Shown in pieces: positions 1-6,027 of a DNA stretch of 14,495 bases. The notes under the pieces are model-generated. The model was not told the DNA's origin. It worked only from the letters and a program-made list of their open reading frames with translations, and ran no database searches. The position numbers and the translations under genes are program-made. The stretch is from positions 1-14,495 of the forward strand of contig JAPPJA010000213.1 in the NCBI GenBank assembly GCA_028874675.1. Reading direction: 5' to 3'. Origin of the DNA: Chloroflexota bacterium (GTDB lineage: Bacteria > Chloroflexota > Dehalococcoidia > Lucifugimonadales > UBA3495). Position 1 is the stretch's first letter; each line of letters opens with the position of its first letter.

Positions 1-93
1 GGGAACCTCGGAGCAACTTGTAAGATCAGGTTCTCACAGGAATGGCGATAGACAAGTGCCATCCAGCATTTCAAAGTAGTTGGACGACTAGTA
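1..93. repeat. Direct repeat, copy 1
   Basis: This ~93-bp segment recurs at 148-239, 147 bp further on. Between the copies I see one single-base deletion (CAAGTGCC here, CAATGCC there) and one substitution (GGACGACTAG here, GGACAACTAG there). The copy begins at the window edge, so it may extend further left. The 54 bp between the copies are unique apart from the hairpin at 134-153. I see no coding potential. The near identity points to a recent duplication or to two copies of a dispersed element. Confidence 0.9.
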
Positions 94-133
94 GATCAAC
101 CAGATTGTATTGATGGGTCGGGGCTAAACCGTC

Positions 134-153
134 GTTCCCGCGCAGGCGGGAAC
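134..153. repeat. REP-like hairpin
   Basis: Perfect inverted repeat: GTTCCCGC at 134-141 and GCGGGAAC at 146-153, with loop GCAG. It sits at the junction where direct-repeat copy 2 begins; its right arm runs into the repeat. Palindromes of this kind are common dispersed intergenic repeats in GC-rich bacteria. No T-run follows, so a terminator role is not supported. Confidence 0.75.
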
Positions 154-239
154 CTCGGAGCAACTTGTAAGATCAGGTTCTCACAGGAATGGCGATAGAC
201 AATGCCATCCAGCATTTCAAAGTAGTTGGACAACTAGTA
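148..239. repeat. Direct repeat, copy 2
   Basis: Second copy of the segment at 1-93, with one base deleted and one substituted. Its match to copy 1 stops at the CTAG of 234-237, which is the inferred left target-site duplication of the MITE-like element at 238-372. The last two matching bases (TA) also belong to the element's end. The simplest reading is that the element inserted at the CTAG inside or at the end of this copy. Confidence 0.88.
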
Positions 240-372
240 CTGAGTCAAGCCAGAAATAAACGGGTTGTACGAAATTCCGTTCCTAGTGAGCTTGTCGAAC
301 CACCAGCGGATGGCCTTTCGACAAGCTCAAAGCGAACGGGTCGTTTCCTATCATTACAGCCTTGACTGAGTA
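238..372. mobile_element. MITE-like non-autonomous element
   Basis: A 135-bp element with terminal inverted repeats: TACTGAGTCAAGCC at 238-251 and its near complement GGCTTGACTGAGTA-type at 359-372, matching at 12 of 14 positions. It is flanked by CTAG on both sides (234-237 and 373-376), which reads as a 4-bp target-site duplication. There is no ORF of useful size inside, so it would depend on a transposase encoded elsewhere. CTAG fits the YTAR target pattern known for one IS5 subgroup, but family assignment is only a guess. The interior is itself a long palindrome (277-339). Confidence 0.6.
277..339. repeat. Long imperfect palindrome inside the MITE-like element
   Basis: Arms of 23 nt at 277-299 and 317-339, with a 17-nt loop. 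The inner 12 bp (GAGCTTGTCGAA at 288-299 and TTCGACAAGCTC at 317-328) and the outer 6 bp (CCGTTC/GAACGG) pair perfectly; the middle is mismatched. The core GAGCTTGTCGAA is a motif I recognise from dispersed repeats in many bacterial genomes. The mismatched middle suggests an old copy or a cruciform that tolerates drift. Confidence 0.75.
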
Positions 373-409
373 CTAGGGTATAACCGGAAGCTTCAGGGGA
401 TATGGTCGC

Positions 410-433
410 AGGGGCGCATCGCAATGCGCCCCT
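410..433. repeat. REP-like hairpin AGGGGCGCAT/ATGCGCCCCT
   Basis: Perfect 10-bp stem (AGGGGCGCAT at 410-419, ATGCGCCCCT at 424-433) with a 4-nt loop, in gene-free DNA. It shares the AGGGGC core with hairpins at 1722-1743 and 2946-2979, so the three are probably members of one dispersed intergenic family. On the minus strand it lies some 65 nt past the stop of the lactonase gene and could help terminate it, but no T-run follows. Confidence 0.75.
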
Positions 434-462
434 ACGTTTGGTACGCCGCTGTCCGTTGATCT

Positions 463-485
463 CCCCTCTCCCTCAGGGAGAGGGG
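463..485. repeat. 23-bp palindrome downstream of the lactonase gene
   Basis: CCCCTCTCCCT at 463-473 and AGGGAGAGGGG at 475-485 are perfect complements around one central base. A G-rich stretch then runs up to the stop codon of the lactonase gene at 499-501. The CTCCCTGAGGGAG-type sequence resembles a widely dispersed bacterial repeat. Its place directly after the minus-strand gene suits a terminator or mRNA 3' stabiliser, but there is no clear T-run. Confidence 0.65.
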
Positions 486-498
486 CCGGGGGTGAGGG

Positions 499-1548
499 CT
501 AAACCGTCACCGTCAGCACCGACATCGGCCTGGCTCCCACCTCGTAGGTGGCCAGCGCCGTCATTGCTCCCGACTGCCCGTCTATGCTGTACGCCGCCAG
601 CCGGTTGGTCGCCGAACCCGCCGCGAACACGTACCGCCCCGACGGGTCCAGGCTGAAGGCGCTGGGTACGGCTTCCGTCTCCACGTGCGCCGCCGGCGTC
701 AGCATCCCCGCCCCGTTCACCCCGAACGCCGCGATGCTGTTGTGGCCCCGGTTGGGCACGAACAGCAGGCTGGCATCGGGCGAGAACTGGATCTGGGAGC
801 AGGTGTTGCGGACCGATACTCCTTCCGGCAGGGTCGAAACCGTCTGCAGGTGGCTCAACGTCCCCGACCCCTGGTCAATGCTATAGGACGATACGCTGCA
901 CCCCTGCTCGTTGGAGAAGTACACGATGTCCAGGCTGGGATGCATGATCAGGTGGCGTGGCCCCACCAGCGGGTCCATCTCCAGGGTCAGCGGGTCGTTG
1001 CCCGACAGCGTCCCCGCCGCCTCGTCAAACCGCAGTTGGTATATGACGTTGGGACCCGGGATGTTCTTCGGCGGCTCCAGCACGTTGTCCTGCTGGTATG
1101 CGATGTGGGGGACGTAGGCAAACCGGTTGGACCGGTCGGTCATTATGGAGTGAGCCCCGTCGTCGGTTGCCAGGGACGAGGTGGCCTCCCCTCCAACGCT
1201 CCCGTCTCCGCCCAGCGGAAACACTGCGACCCGCGCACCCTGGTAGAAGGAGCACAGCAGGTGCTTTCCCGTCCTGTCCTGGACGATGTAGGTCGGCGAG
1301 TCCTGGGTCTCCACTATCCCCGTCTGGGAGAAGCCTCCCGTCGCCGGGTCAACTCGGTGGCTGCTGATCTGGGCGGAGGTCCGGTGCCCGATGTACAGCG
1401 TTGACTGGTCCTGGCTCAGTGCCAGCAGCGACGGCCCGCCCGCTATGGCTGCCTCCGACTGCAGCGAAAGCGCCCCGCTGCCTTCGTCCATGGTGAAGAT
1501 GGATACCCGGTCATCATCCTGGGCAGCTACGTAAACGAAAGTCGTCAT
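499..1548 (-). CDS. Lactonase-family seven-bladed beta-propeller protein
   Basis: A 349-residue protein of the 6-phosphogluconolactonase/YVTN beta-propeller type (Lactonase, PF10282). Repeated blade units are visible, each with a hydrophobic strand and a Y-x-D/G-x-x-G-x-L turn. Family hallmarks include GPRHL (196-200) followed by HP, SPDASLLFVPNRGHNSIAAF (256-275), and SLDPSGRYVFAAG (299-311). In E. coli Pgl the fold hydrolyses 6-phosphogluconolactone, but many homologues have unknown lactone substrates and pathway neighbours are absent here, so the substrate is open. There is no signal peptide, so it should be cytoplasmic. The ATG at 1548 is set by a strong AGGAGGT (1554-1560) five nucleotides upstream. 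I could not find a convincing promoter in the upstream 290 bp. The stop is followed by the palindrome at 463-485. Confidence 0.88.
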   Translation of the reverse strand: MTTFVYVAAQDDDRVSIFTMDEGSGALSLQSEAAIAGGPSLLALSQDQSTLYIGHRTSAQISSHRVDPATGGFSQTGIVETQDSPTYIVQDRTGKHLLCSFYQGARVAVFPLGGDGSVGGEATSSLATDDGAHSIMTDRSNRFAYVPHIAYQQDNVLEPPKNIPGPNVIYQLRFDEAAGTLSGNDPLTLEMDPLVGPRHLIMHPSLDIVYFSNEQGCSVSSYSIDQGSGTLSHLQTVSTLPEGVSVRNTCSQIQFSPDASLLFVPNRGHNSIAAFGVNGAGMLTPAAHVETEAVPSAFSLDPSGRYVFAAGSATNRLAAYSIDGQSGAMTALATYEVGARPMSVLTVTV

Positions 1549-1721
1549 GGCCTACCTCCTGATGGTCTGCTGCTGATGGTCTTCTGGACTCCAAGGTCTG
1601 GGTCCAAAGGGACCTGCCGGACGTCAGCCTGGCAGGAATGCCCCCATTGTCGCCCAACTACCGGAAGCAGGCAAGGGCAGGCAGTGTTCCGGTCTCAGCT
1701 CTCCGGAGGCCATAAAGGTAG

Positions 1722-1743
1722 GGGCAGACCTGTGTGTCTGCCC
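1722..1743. repeat. REP-like hairpin GGGCAGA/TCTGCCC
   Basis: Perfect 7-bp stem at 1722-1728 and 1737-1743 around an 8-nt loop CCTGTGTG, preceded by AGG. Core and setting match the hairpins at 410-433 and 2946-2979, suggesting one family. It lies in the spacer between the lactonase gene and tRNA-Ser. Confidence 0.65.
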
Positions 1744-1767
1744 TGGCCCAAGGCAATACGACCCAAA

Positions 1768-1782
1768 GCGGCATGCTGCCGC
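1768..1782. repeat. Short hairpin GCGGCA-TGC-TGCCGC
   Basis: Perfect 6-bp stem with a 3-nt loop, ending 14 nt before the -35 box of tRNA-Ser. The tight GC stem could insulate the tRNA promoter from upstream transcription, but there is no T-run and this role is a guess. Confidence 0.45.
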
Positions 1783-1796
1783 AAGGCTAGGTCTGG

Positions 1797-1825
1797 TGGA
1801 CACTATGGGGCACGCTGGGTATAAT
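1797..1825 (+). promoter_or_regulatory. Sigma70-type promoter of tRNA-Ser
   Basis: TGGACA (1797-1802; 5 of 6 to TTGACA), a 17-bp spacer and a perfect TATAAT (1820-1825). The predicted start is near 1832, about 11 nt before the mature tRNA 5' end at 1843. This is the strongest promoter match in the window, as expected for a stable RNA gene. Confidence 0.8.
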
Positions 1826-1842
1826 GACCGAACCCACTTTGC

Positions 1843-1932
1843 GGAGAGGTGCCGGAGTGGACGAACGGGCACGACTGGAAATCGTGTAGGGGCTTACGCC
1901 TCTCGAGGGTTCGAATCCCTCTCTCTCCGCCA
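1843..1932 (+). tRNA. tRNA-Ser (anticodon GGA)
   Basis: Cloverleaf read directly. The acceptor 5' strand GGAGAGG (1843-1849) pairs with TCTCTCC (1922-1928), with one G-T pair at the base. The anticodon stem CACGA/TCGTG encloses loop CTGGAAA, giving anticodon GGA (reads UCC and UCU). A long class II variable arm (AGGGGC-TTAC-GCCTCT) is typical of serine tRNA. The T arm GAGGG-TTCGAAT-CCCTC is followed by discriminator G at 1929 and an encoded CCA (1930-1932). About 90 nt in all. The promoter lies immediately upstream. No clear terminator follows, so read-through into the downstream hydrolase gene is possible. Confidence 0.97.
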
Positions 1933-1955
1933 TCTGCCTACTGTTCCCCTCCAGC

Positions 1956-1984
1956 TTGACCCTGAAGCCTGGTTGGGTTAGATT
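1956..1984 (+). promoter_or_regulatory. Candidate promoter of the alpha/beta hydrolase
   Basis: TTGACC (1956-1961; 5 of 6) and TAGATT (1979-1984; 4 of 6) with a 17-bp spacer, 24 nt after the tRNA. It would give a 5' leader of about 115 nt before the ATG at 2107. The -35 box is good and the -10 moderate. I see no stable structure in the leader. Confidence 0.45.
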
Positions 1985-2106
1985 CAAGCCCGGGCAGGCA
2001 GTGGAAGGTGGCCGTACCGGAATCTGGTGCCGCCGCACCTGCAGAACCCATCGCCAGGCCTGCCACCATACACTCCAGTCATATCCCCAAACGGAGGGAA
2101 ATTGCC

Positions 2107-2868
2107 ATGCCCTTCTACGAAAGAGGCGATACCCGAATCTACTACGAAGAGGCGGGGGCCGGGTTTCCACTGATGGTAATCCCTGGTGGTGGGCTCAACT
2201 CCACCATCGAGGGACTCAGGACTTCCCACCCATTCAATCCTCTGGAGACTTACAAGGGCGACTTCCGATGCATAGCCGCCGACTTGCGCAATGCCAACGG
2301 CGGCCAGTCCAGTGGCCCCCTGGAGATAGACCGTCCCTGGGATTCCTACTCCGACGACCAGCTTGGCCTGATGGACCACCTCGGGATAGATAAGTTCCTG
2401 GTGATTGGGTTCTGCATCGCCGGACCAATGATCCACAACCTGCTGAGTCGGGCTTCGGATCGCATAGTAGCGGCGGCAATGATGCAGCCCAGCGGATTCA
2501 GGCCGGAAATCCCCGACCTGTTCTACCAGAACAACATCACTGGATGGGGGCCGCCTCTTTGCGAAAAGCGGCCGGAGGTCACCATGGAAATGGTGCACGA
2601 CTTCCTGACCAGCATGTACACCAACCGTGGGGACTTCGTCTTCACCGTTACCAGAGAATTCGTCCGGTCCCTGCAGACTCCGTTGCTTATTGCGCCCGAC
2701 GACGTGCCCGCCCACCCGTATGAAGTGGCGATGGAAGTGGCCGGCCTGGCTCCCAACTCGGAAGTCACAATCTATCCCTGGAAGGACACCCAGGAGCATA
2801 TCGACCAGACGGTCGCACATGCCCGGCGCTTCCTGAAGGCCCACGAGCCCGTAGCAGCTAGGACGTAA
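2107..2868 (+). CDS. Alpha/beta hydrolase with a cysteine nucleophile
   Basis: A 253-residue cytoplasmic alpha/beta-hydrolase-fold protein. PGGG (26-29) after a hydrophobic strand is the oxyanion-hole loop, and VIGFCIAG (99-106) is the nucleophile elbow. The G-x-C-x-G form puts Cys103 where serine is usual, as in dienelactone hydrolases. Asp198 or Asp199 (in APDDVPAHP) is the likely acid and His231 the likely base; these two are inferred by position. The substrate is unknown; an ester, lactone or thioester is plausible. The frame is open upstream to a GTG at 2008, but I choose the ATG at 2107 because GGAGGG (2093-2098) lies 8 nt before it and the protein's conserved-looking part begins there. 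It is transcribed alone, followed by a strong hairpin, and converges on the Gfo/Idh gene. Confidence 0.85.
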   Translation: MPFYERGDTRIYYEEAGAGFPLMVIPGGGLNSTIEGLRTSHPFNPLETYKGDFRCIAADLRNANGGQSSGPLEIDRPWDSYSDDQLGLMDHLGIDKFLVIGFCIAGPMIHNLLSRASDRIVAAAMMQPSGFRPEIPDLFYQNNITGWGPPLCEKRPEVTMEMVHDFLTSMYTNRGDFVFTVTREFVRSLQTPLLIAPDDVPAHPYEVAMEVAGLAPNSEVTIYPWKDTQEHIDQTVAHARRFLKAHEPVAART

Positions 2869-2945
2869 ACAGGTCGGGGCATGGCGGATTTGTCCCCTTC
2901 CTGGCAGTAATGGAGAGGGCCCGCCACTTTCTGATTGGATGCCAA

Positions 2946-2979
2946 AACCCAGGGGCGCTATACGCTGCGCCCCTGGGTT
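2946..2979. terminator. Bidirectional terminator-like hairpin
   Basis: Perfect 13-bp stem (AACCCAGGGGCGC at 2946-2958, GCGCCCCTGGGTT at 2967-2979) with an 8-nt loop. It lies between the convergent stops at 2868 and 3014. On the plus strand it is followed by GATTTTGAT, a modest T-run. Its AGGGGCGC core matches the hairpins at 410-433 and 1722-1743, so it may be a dispersed repeat used as a terminator. Confidence 0.65.
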
Positions 2980-3013
2980 GATTTTGATCGAATCTCTTGC
3001 CAGCGTACCGGGT

Positions 3014-4111
3014 TCAGCCTGTCATCAGTTCCCTGCCAGTGTCCGATGCCTCCTGGATAGTATCGATAAAGCGGTGCAGCTCTACCGCGTCATCGAAGGT
3101 TGGCAGGCGGTTGTTTCCGGTCCGCACCGCTTCGGCAAACAGGCTGTACATCTGTCCCACGTTATAGGGGTCTCCCGGAGGAAAGTCGGCGGGAACAAAG
3201 CGAAAGCGCTCCGGTATCTCCAGGTCTTGCAGATTGTGGCTCCTCTGCGCCCCCTGCACTCGCAGCATCTCCCCGCGCTGCGATGATACGGCGCCCGTAG
3301 CCACCAGGGTCCCTTCCCTGCCGTAAATCTCCATTCGGTACCCGCTGCCGGCCCAGGGCGCCGCGCCAACGTGTACCGACGCCGCTGCGCCGCTCTTCAG
3401 CTGCCCGCTGACTCGGACATTGTCCGGCGACGTGACTTCGACAAACTGTTTCGTATCGGTCTCATACCATTGCGGCGCCTGGGTGCTTACCATGCAGGAG
3501 ACGCGGGCAAAGTCGCCGGCCACGAAGCGCAGCGCGTCAATCACGTGGCCGTTCGCGATGGTCAGCGTATTCGCCCCAAGGGTGGCGTCCCGCTGCCAGG
3601 TCCTGCTGGACGGCCTGGCCAGTGTGCCGTCGCGCATGGTGGTCAGACTGCACGACAGGACTTCGCCTACGTAGTCCTGTTCTATCAGTTCCTTGATAAA
3701 CATCAGGGCCGGACTCACCCTTGACTGCAGTCCCACCGCGGTTTGCACGCCTCTCTCCCGTGCCAGATTCGCCAGTTCCACGGCCTCAGCCGTGTTCTTG
3801 CCCAGCGGCCACTCGGTATAGACGTGCTTGCCGGCCTCGATGGACGCCCTGGTTGGTTCATAGTGGGCGGGAACCCGCACAACAACGGCGACGGCATCGA
3901 TATCCGGCGACGCTGCCATTTCCCGGAAGTCGTGGAACGCCAGCTTTGCACCAAAAGCCTGGCGCGCTTCTTCCGCGCTTTCGGGTCTGGTTGTGCAGAC
4001 CGCGGTAAATTCCACGTCTGGACTGGCCAGCAGGGCTGGAAAATGGGACTGGGAGGCCCAGGTCGAGTTTACGTTAGCCCCCACGAAGCCCAGGCGAATC
4101 TTATCTGGCAT
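3014..4111 (-). CDS. Gfo/Idh/MocA-family oxidoreductase
   Basis: A 365-residue protein. The N-terminal Rossmann domain carries GFVGAN (8-13) for NAD(P) binding, then CTTRPESAEEARQAFG (39-54). The C-terminal part (about 125-360) has the GFO/IDH alpha/beta dimerisation fold, with GANTLTIANGHVIDALRF (179-196) at the place of the usual G-G-x-x-x-D-x-G-x-H-x-x-D substrate motif; His189 and Asp192 are kept. The family usually oxidises or reduces sugar-like polyols. Here the catalytic EKP motif reads EWP (100-102), so the expected lysine is tryptophan. A similar change occurs in Gal80-like members, some of which bind NAD(P) but are regulatory. AAGGAGGG (4118-4125) lies 6 nt before the ATG. It sits 78 nt after the acyl-CoA synthetase stop on the same strand and is probably co-transcribed. 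Confidence 0.88.
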   Translation of the reverse strand: MPDKIRLGFVGANVNSTWASQSHFPALLASPDVEFTAVCTTRPESAEEARQAFGAKLAFHDFREMAASPDIDAVAVVVRVPAHYEPTRASIEAGKHVYTEWPLGKNTAEAVELANLARERGVQTAVGLQSRVSPALMFIKELIEQDYVGEVLSCSLTTMRDGTLARPSSRTWQRDATLGANTLTIANGHVIDALRFVAGDFARVSCMVSTQAPQWYETDTKQFVEVTSPDNVRVSGQLKSGAAASVHVGAAPWAGSGYRMEIYGREGTLVATGAVSSQRGEMLRVQGAQRSHNLQDLEIPERFRFVPADFPPGDPYNVGQMYSLFAEAVRTGNNRLPTFDDAVELHRFIDTIQEASDTGRELMTG

Positions 4112-4189
4112 GGGTTGCCCTCCTTAGGTTTGGAATTTCTGCTTCTTCTGGCAGGCGGGCTGGAAGATACCAAGCTTGCCGGCCTTCCA

Positions 4190-5881
4190 TCAGGCGGTCT
4201 CTATTTCTGCGGCTCCTTCCAGCTTCAGCTCCTGGATTGAGACGTCCCGCATAACGTACTTCTGGATTTTCCCGGTCACCGTCATGGGAAACCCGCTGAC
4301 AAATTTGACATATCTAGGTACCTTATAGTGGGCGATTCTCCCCCGGCAGAAATCCCGGATCTCATCTTCGGTGGCATCTTGTCCGGCTCTCAACATGACC
4401 CAGGCCATGATTTCTTCCCCGAATCGCTGGTCTGGCACGCCAATGATCTGAACGTCCGCAATTTTGGGGTTGGTGTAAAGGAACTCTTCGATCTCGCGGG
4501 GGTAAACGTTCTCGCCGCCGCGGATTATCATGTCCTTGGAACGGCCCGTAATCTTGTAGTAGCCTTCGGCGTCCACCGTGGCCAGGTCGCCGGTATGGAG
4601 CCAGGCATCGGAATCAATGGCAGCTTCCGTGGCTTCCGGCATCTTGTAGTAGCCCTTCATATTCATAAAGCTGCGTGAGCACAACTCGCCCTGCTCGCCG
4701 ACCGGTGCCTCCTCGCCGGTTTCAGGGTCCACAATCTTCACTTCGACGTACGGTATGGCCGTGCCCACGGTGGAAACCCGCCGTTCAATGCCATCATCGG
4801 CTCGAGTCAGGGTAATGATGGGAGCAGCCTCGGTGAGCCCGTAGCCCACCGTCATTTCCCTGCAGCCCATCCGGTCAATTACCTGGCGCATAACCTCAAT
4901 GGGACAGGGGGATCCCGCCATTATGCCGGTGCGCAGGGAACTGAGGTCGAACCGGTCAAATTCCGTGTGTTCCAGTTCAGCTATGAACATCGTGGGAACG
5001 CCGTGAATGGCGGTGCACCTCTCTCGTGCCACTGCCACCAGCGCCTTCTCCGGCTCGAAGTACTCGGAGGGGACTATCATAGCGGCGGCGGCGGTGGCGC
5101 AGCACAGGGTACCGAGGACCGAGCCAAAGCAATGGTAAAAAGGGACCGGAATGCAGAGCCGGTCTTCTTCTGTAAATCGGAGGCCATCCCTGGTATAGGC
5201 CGCGTTGGCCACGAGGTTGTGGTGAGTTAGCATGACTCCCTTAGGGTTGCCAGTGGTCCCTGATGTGTACATGATGCAGATCACGTCGTCCGGGTGACAT
5301 TCCGATTCGCGTTGGACCAGCGCCTCTGATGGGACCTCCTCGCCCAGATCCCGCAGGCTTGACCAGCCGATCATGCCCGGCGGCGCATCTACCGGGGACC
5401 CGTCGTGAGGCTGTATGAATATGACGTTTCGGAGGTTGGGCAGTTCGCCACACTGGAGTTGTCCGGGCGTTGAAGCTGCTAGTTCCGGGACCACCTCTCC
5501 CAGCATTCCAACATAGTCCGACGTGCGAAAGTTGCCGATGAGCATCAACGCCGCAGCGTCGGACTGCCGCAGCAAATATTCAAGCTCGTGGGTTCGGTAG
5601 GCCGGGTTGACGGTAACCAGAACCGCGCCAATCTGCGCGGCAGCGAACTGGGCAACCACCCACTCGGGATAGTTGGTCGCCCACAGGGCCACGTGATCAC
5701 CCTTGTTGATGCCCAGCGCCATCAGGCCCCTAGCTATCCGGTCGCACTCATCCTTGAACTCGCTCCAGGTGTATCTGATGTTCCAGTCCACGTGGACCAG
5801 TGCGTCTCGGTCGCCAAACTGTCCGGCCTGGCGCGCCAGCAGTTCTCCAATGGTCATTTTGAGGTCGGCGGGGCTGGTCAT
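4190..5881 (-). CDS. AMP-dependent fatty-acyl/aryl-CoA synthetase
   Basis: A 563-residue ANL-superfamily ligase, which activates a carboxylic acid with ATP to an acyl-adenylate and then to acyl-CoA. Motifs run in order: P-loop-like TSGTTGNPKG (206-215), YGLTE (347-351), HTGDLA (429-434), GRSKDMIIRGGENVYP (446-461), and the C-terminal VTGKIQK with catalytic Lys538. This layout and length fit medium- or long-chain FadD-like enzymes; chain specificity cannot be read. The frame continues to an ATG at 5944, but I choose the ATG at 5881: GGAGG (5888-5892) lies 6 nt upstream, the next residues match the family N terminus, and the promoter at 5911-5940 lies inside the longer version. The dienelactone hydrolase gene is upstream on the same strand and the Gfo/Idh gene downstream. 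A palindrome over the promoter suggests repressor control. Confidence 0.93.
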   Translation of the reverse strand: MTSPADLKMTIGELLARQAGQFGDRDALVHVDWNIRYTWSEFKDECDRIARGLMALGINKGDHVALWATNYPEWVVAQFAAAQIGAVLVTVNPAYRTHELEYLLRQSDAAALMLIGNFRTSDYVGMLGEVVPELAASTPGQLQCGELPNLRNVIFIQPHDGSPVDAPPGMIGWSSLRDLGEEVPSEALVQRESECHPDDVICIMYTSGTTGNPKGVMLTHHNLVANAAYTRDGLRFTEEDRLCIPVPFYHCFGSVLGTLCCATAAAAMIVPSEYFEPEKALVAVARERCTAIHGVPTMFIAELEHTEFDRFDLSSLRTGIMAGSPCPIEVMRQVIDRMGCREMTVGYGLTEAAPIITLTRADDGIERRVSTVGTAIPYVEVKIVDPETGEEAPVGEQGELCSRSFMNMKGYYKMPEATEAAIDSDAWLHTGDLATVDAEGYYKITGRSKDMIIRGGENVYPREIEEFLYTNPKIADVQIIGVPDQRFGEEIMAWVMLRAGQDATEDEIRDFCRGRIAHYKVPRYVKFVSGFPMTVTGKIQKYVMRDVSIQELKLEGAAEIETA

Positions 5882-5896
5882 GACTGGCCTCCATCG

Positions 5897-5912
5897 TTGG
5901 AAGTGGTTCCAA
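5897..5912. promoter_or_regulatory. Palindromic operator candidate at the acyl-CoA synthetase promoter
   Basis: TTGGAA (5897-5902), GTGG, TTCCAA (5907-5912): a perfect 6-4-6 inverted repeat. It covers the predicted transcription start (near 5904) and touches the -10 box at 5911-5916. A repressor bound here would block initiation. Such a layout suits TetR- or GntR-type control by an acyl ligand, but no regulator gene is in the window and the protein is unknown. Confidence 0.5.
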
Positions 5913-5940
5913 TATAGCCCTGCCCTGTGAACGGGGTCAA
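5911..5940 (-). promoter_or_regulatory. Promoter of the acyl-CoA synthetase gene
   Basis: Read on the minus strand: TTGACC (5940-5935; 5 of 6), an 18-bp spacer, and TATATT (5916-5911; 5 of 6). The predicted start near 5904 gives a leader of about 23 nt holding the SD. It makes the synthetase and the downstream Gfo/Idh gene transcribable apart from the dienelactone hydrolase. Confidence 0.7.
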
Positions 5941-5965
5941 ACAATTAGCCGGCGCTGCAACAGGA

Positions 5966-5996
5966 AGCCCCTTCCGCGCAAGTGTCGAAGGGGGCT
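5966..5996 (-). terminator. Hairpin after the dienelactone hydrolase gene
   Basis: AGCCCCTTC (5966-5974) pairs with GAAGGGGGCT (5987-5996), a 9-bp stem with one bulged G and a 12-nt loop. It lies 32 nt past the hydrolase stop and just upstream of the next promoter, which suits termination of the hydrolase transcript. No T-run follows on the minus strand, so it could instead be a partial terminator or mRNA 3' stem. Confidence 0.4.
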
Positions 5997-6027
5997 GCTG
6001 CATTGAAACAGATATGGCGAGTGTGGC

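Larger units (their letters stand above)
1549..1796. other. Intergenic region with hairpins, no gene
   Basis: This spacer separates the divergently transcribed lactonase gene and tRNA-Ser. It holds the lactonase SD, the two hairpins listed at 1722-1743 and 1768-1782, and a weaker inverted repeat (CCTGCC at 1613-1618, GGCAGG at 1631-1636). The reading frames across it lack SD-led starts and show low-complexity Arg/Pro/Cys compositions, so I call no gene. Confidence 0.6.

Noticed and set aside
1..239. Direct repeats as a CRISPR array
   Set aside because: Only two copies, units of about 92 bp with a 54-bp gap, and no cas gene. CRISPR repeats are far shorter.
2008..2106. GTG start extending the alpha/beta hydrolase by 33 residues
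   Set aside because: No SD before it, and the ATG at 2107 has a well-spaced GGAGGG.
1984..2844. 286-residue minus-strand frame opposite the alpha/beta hydrolase
   Set aside because: Shadow frame; the plus-strand gene has an SD and a hydrolase fold signature.
5882..5944. Upstream ATG extending the acyl-CoA synthetase by 21 residues
   Set aside because: The extension has no SD, is not family-like, and would start upstream of the good promoter at 5911-5940.
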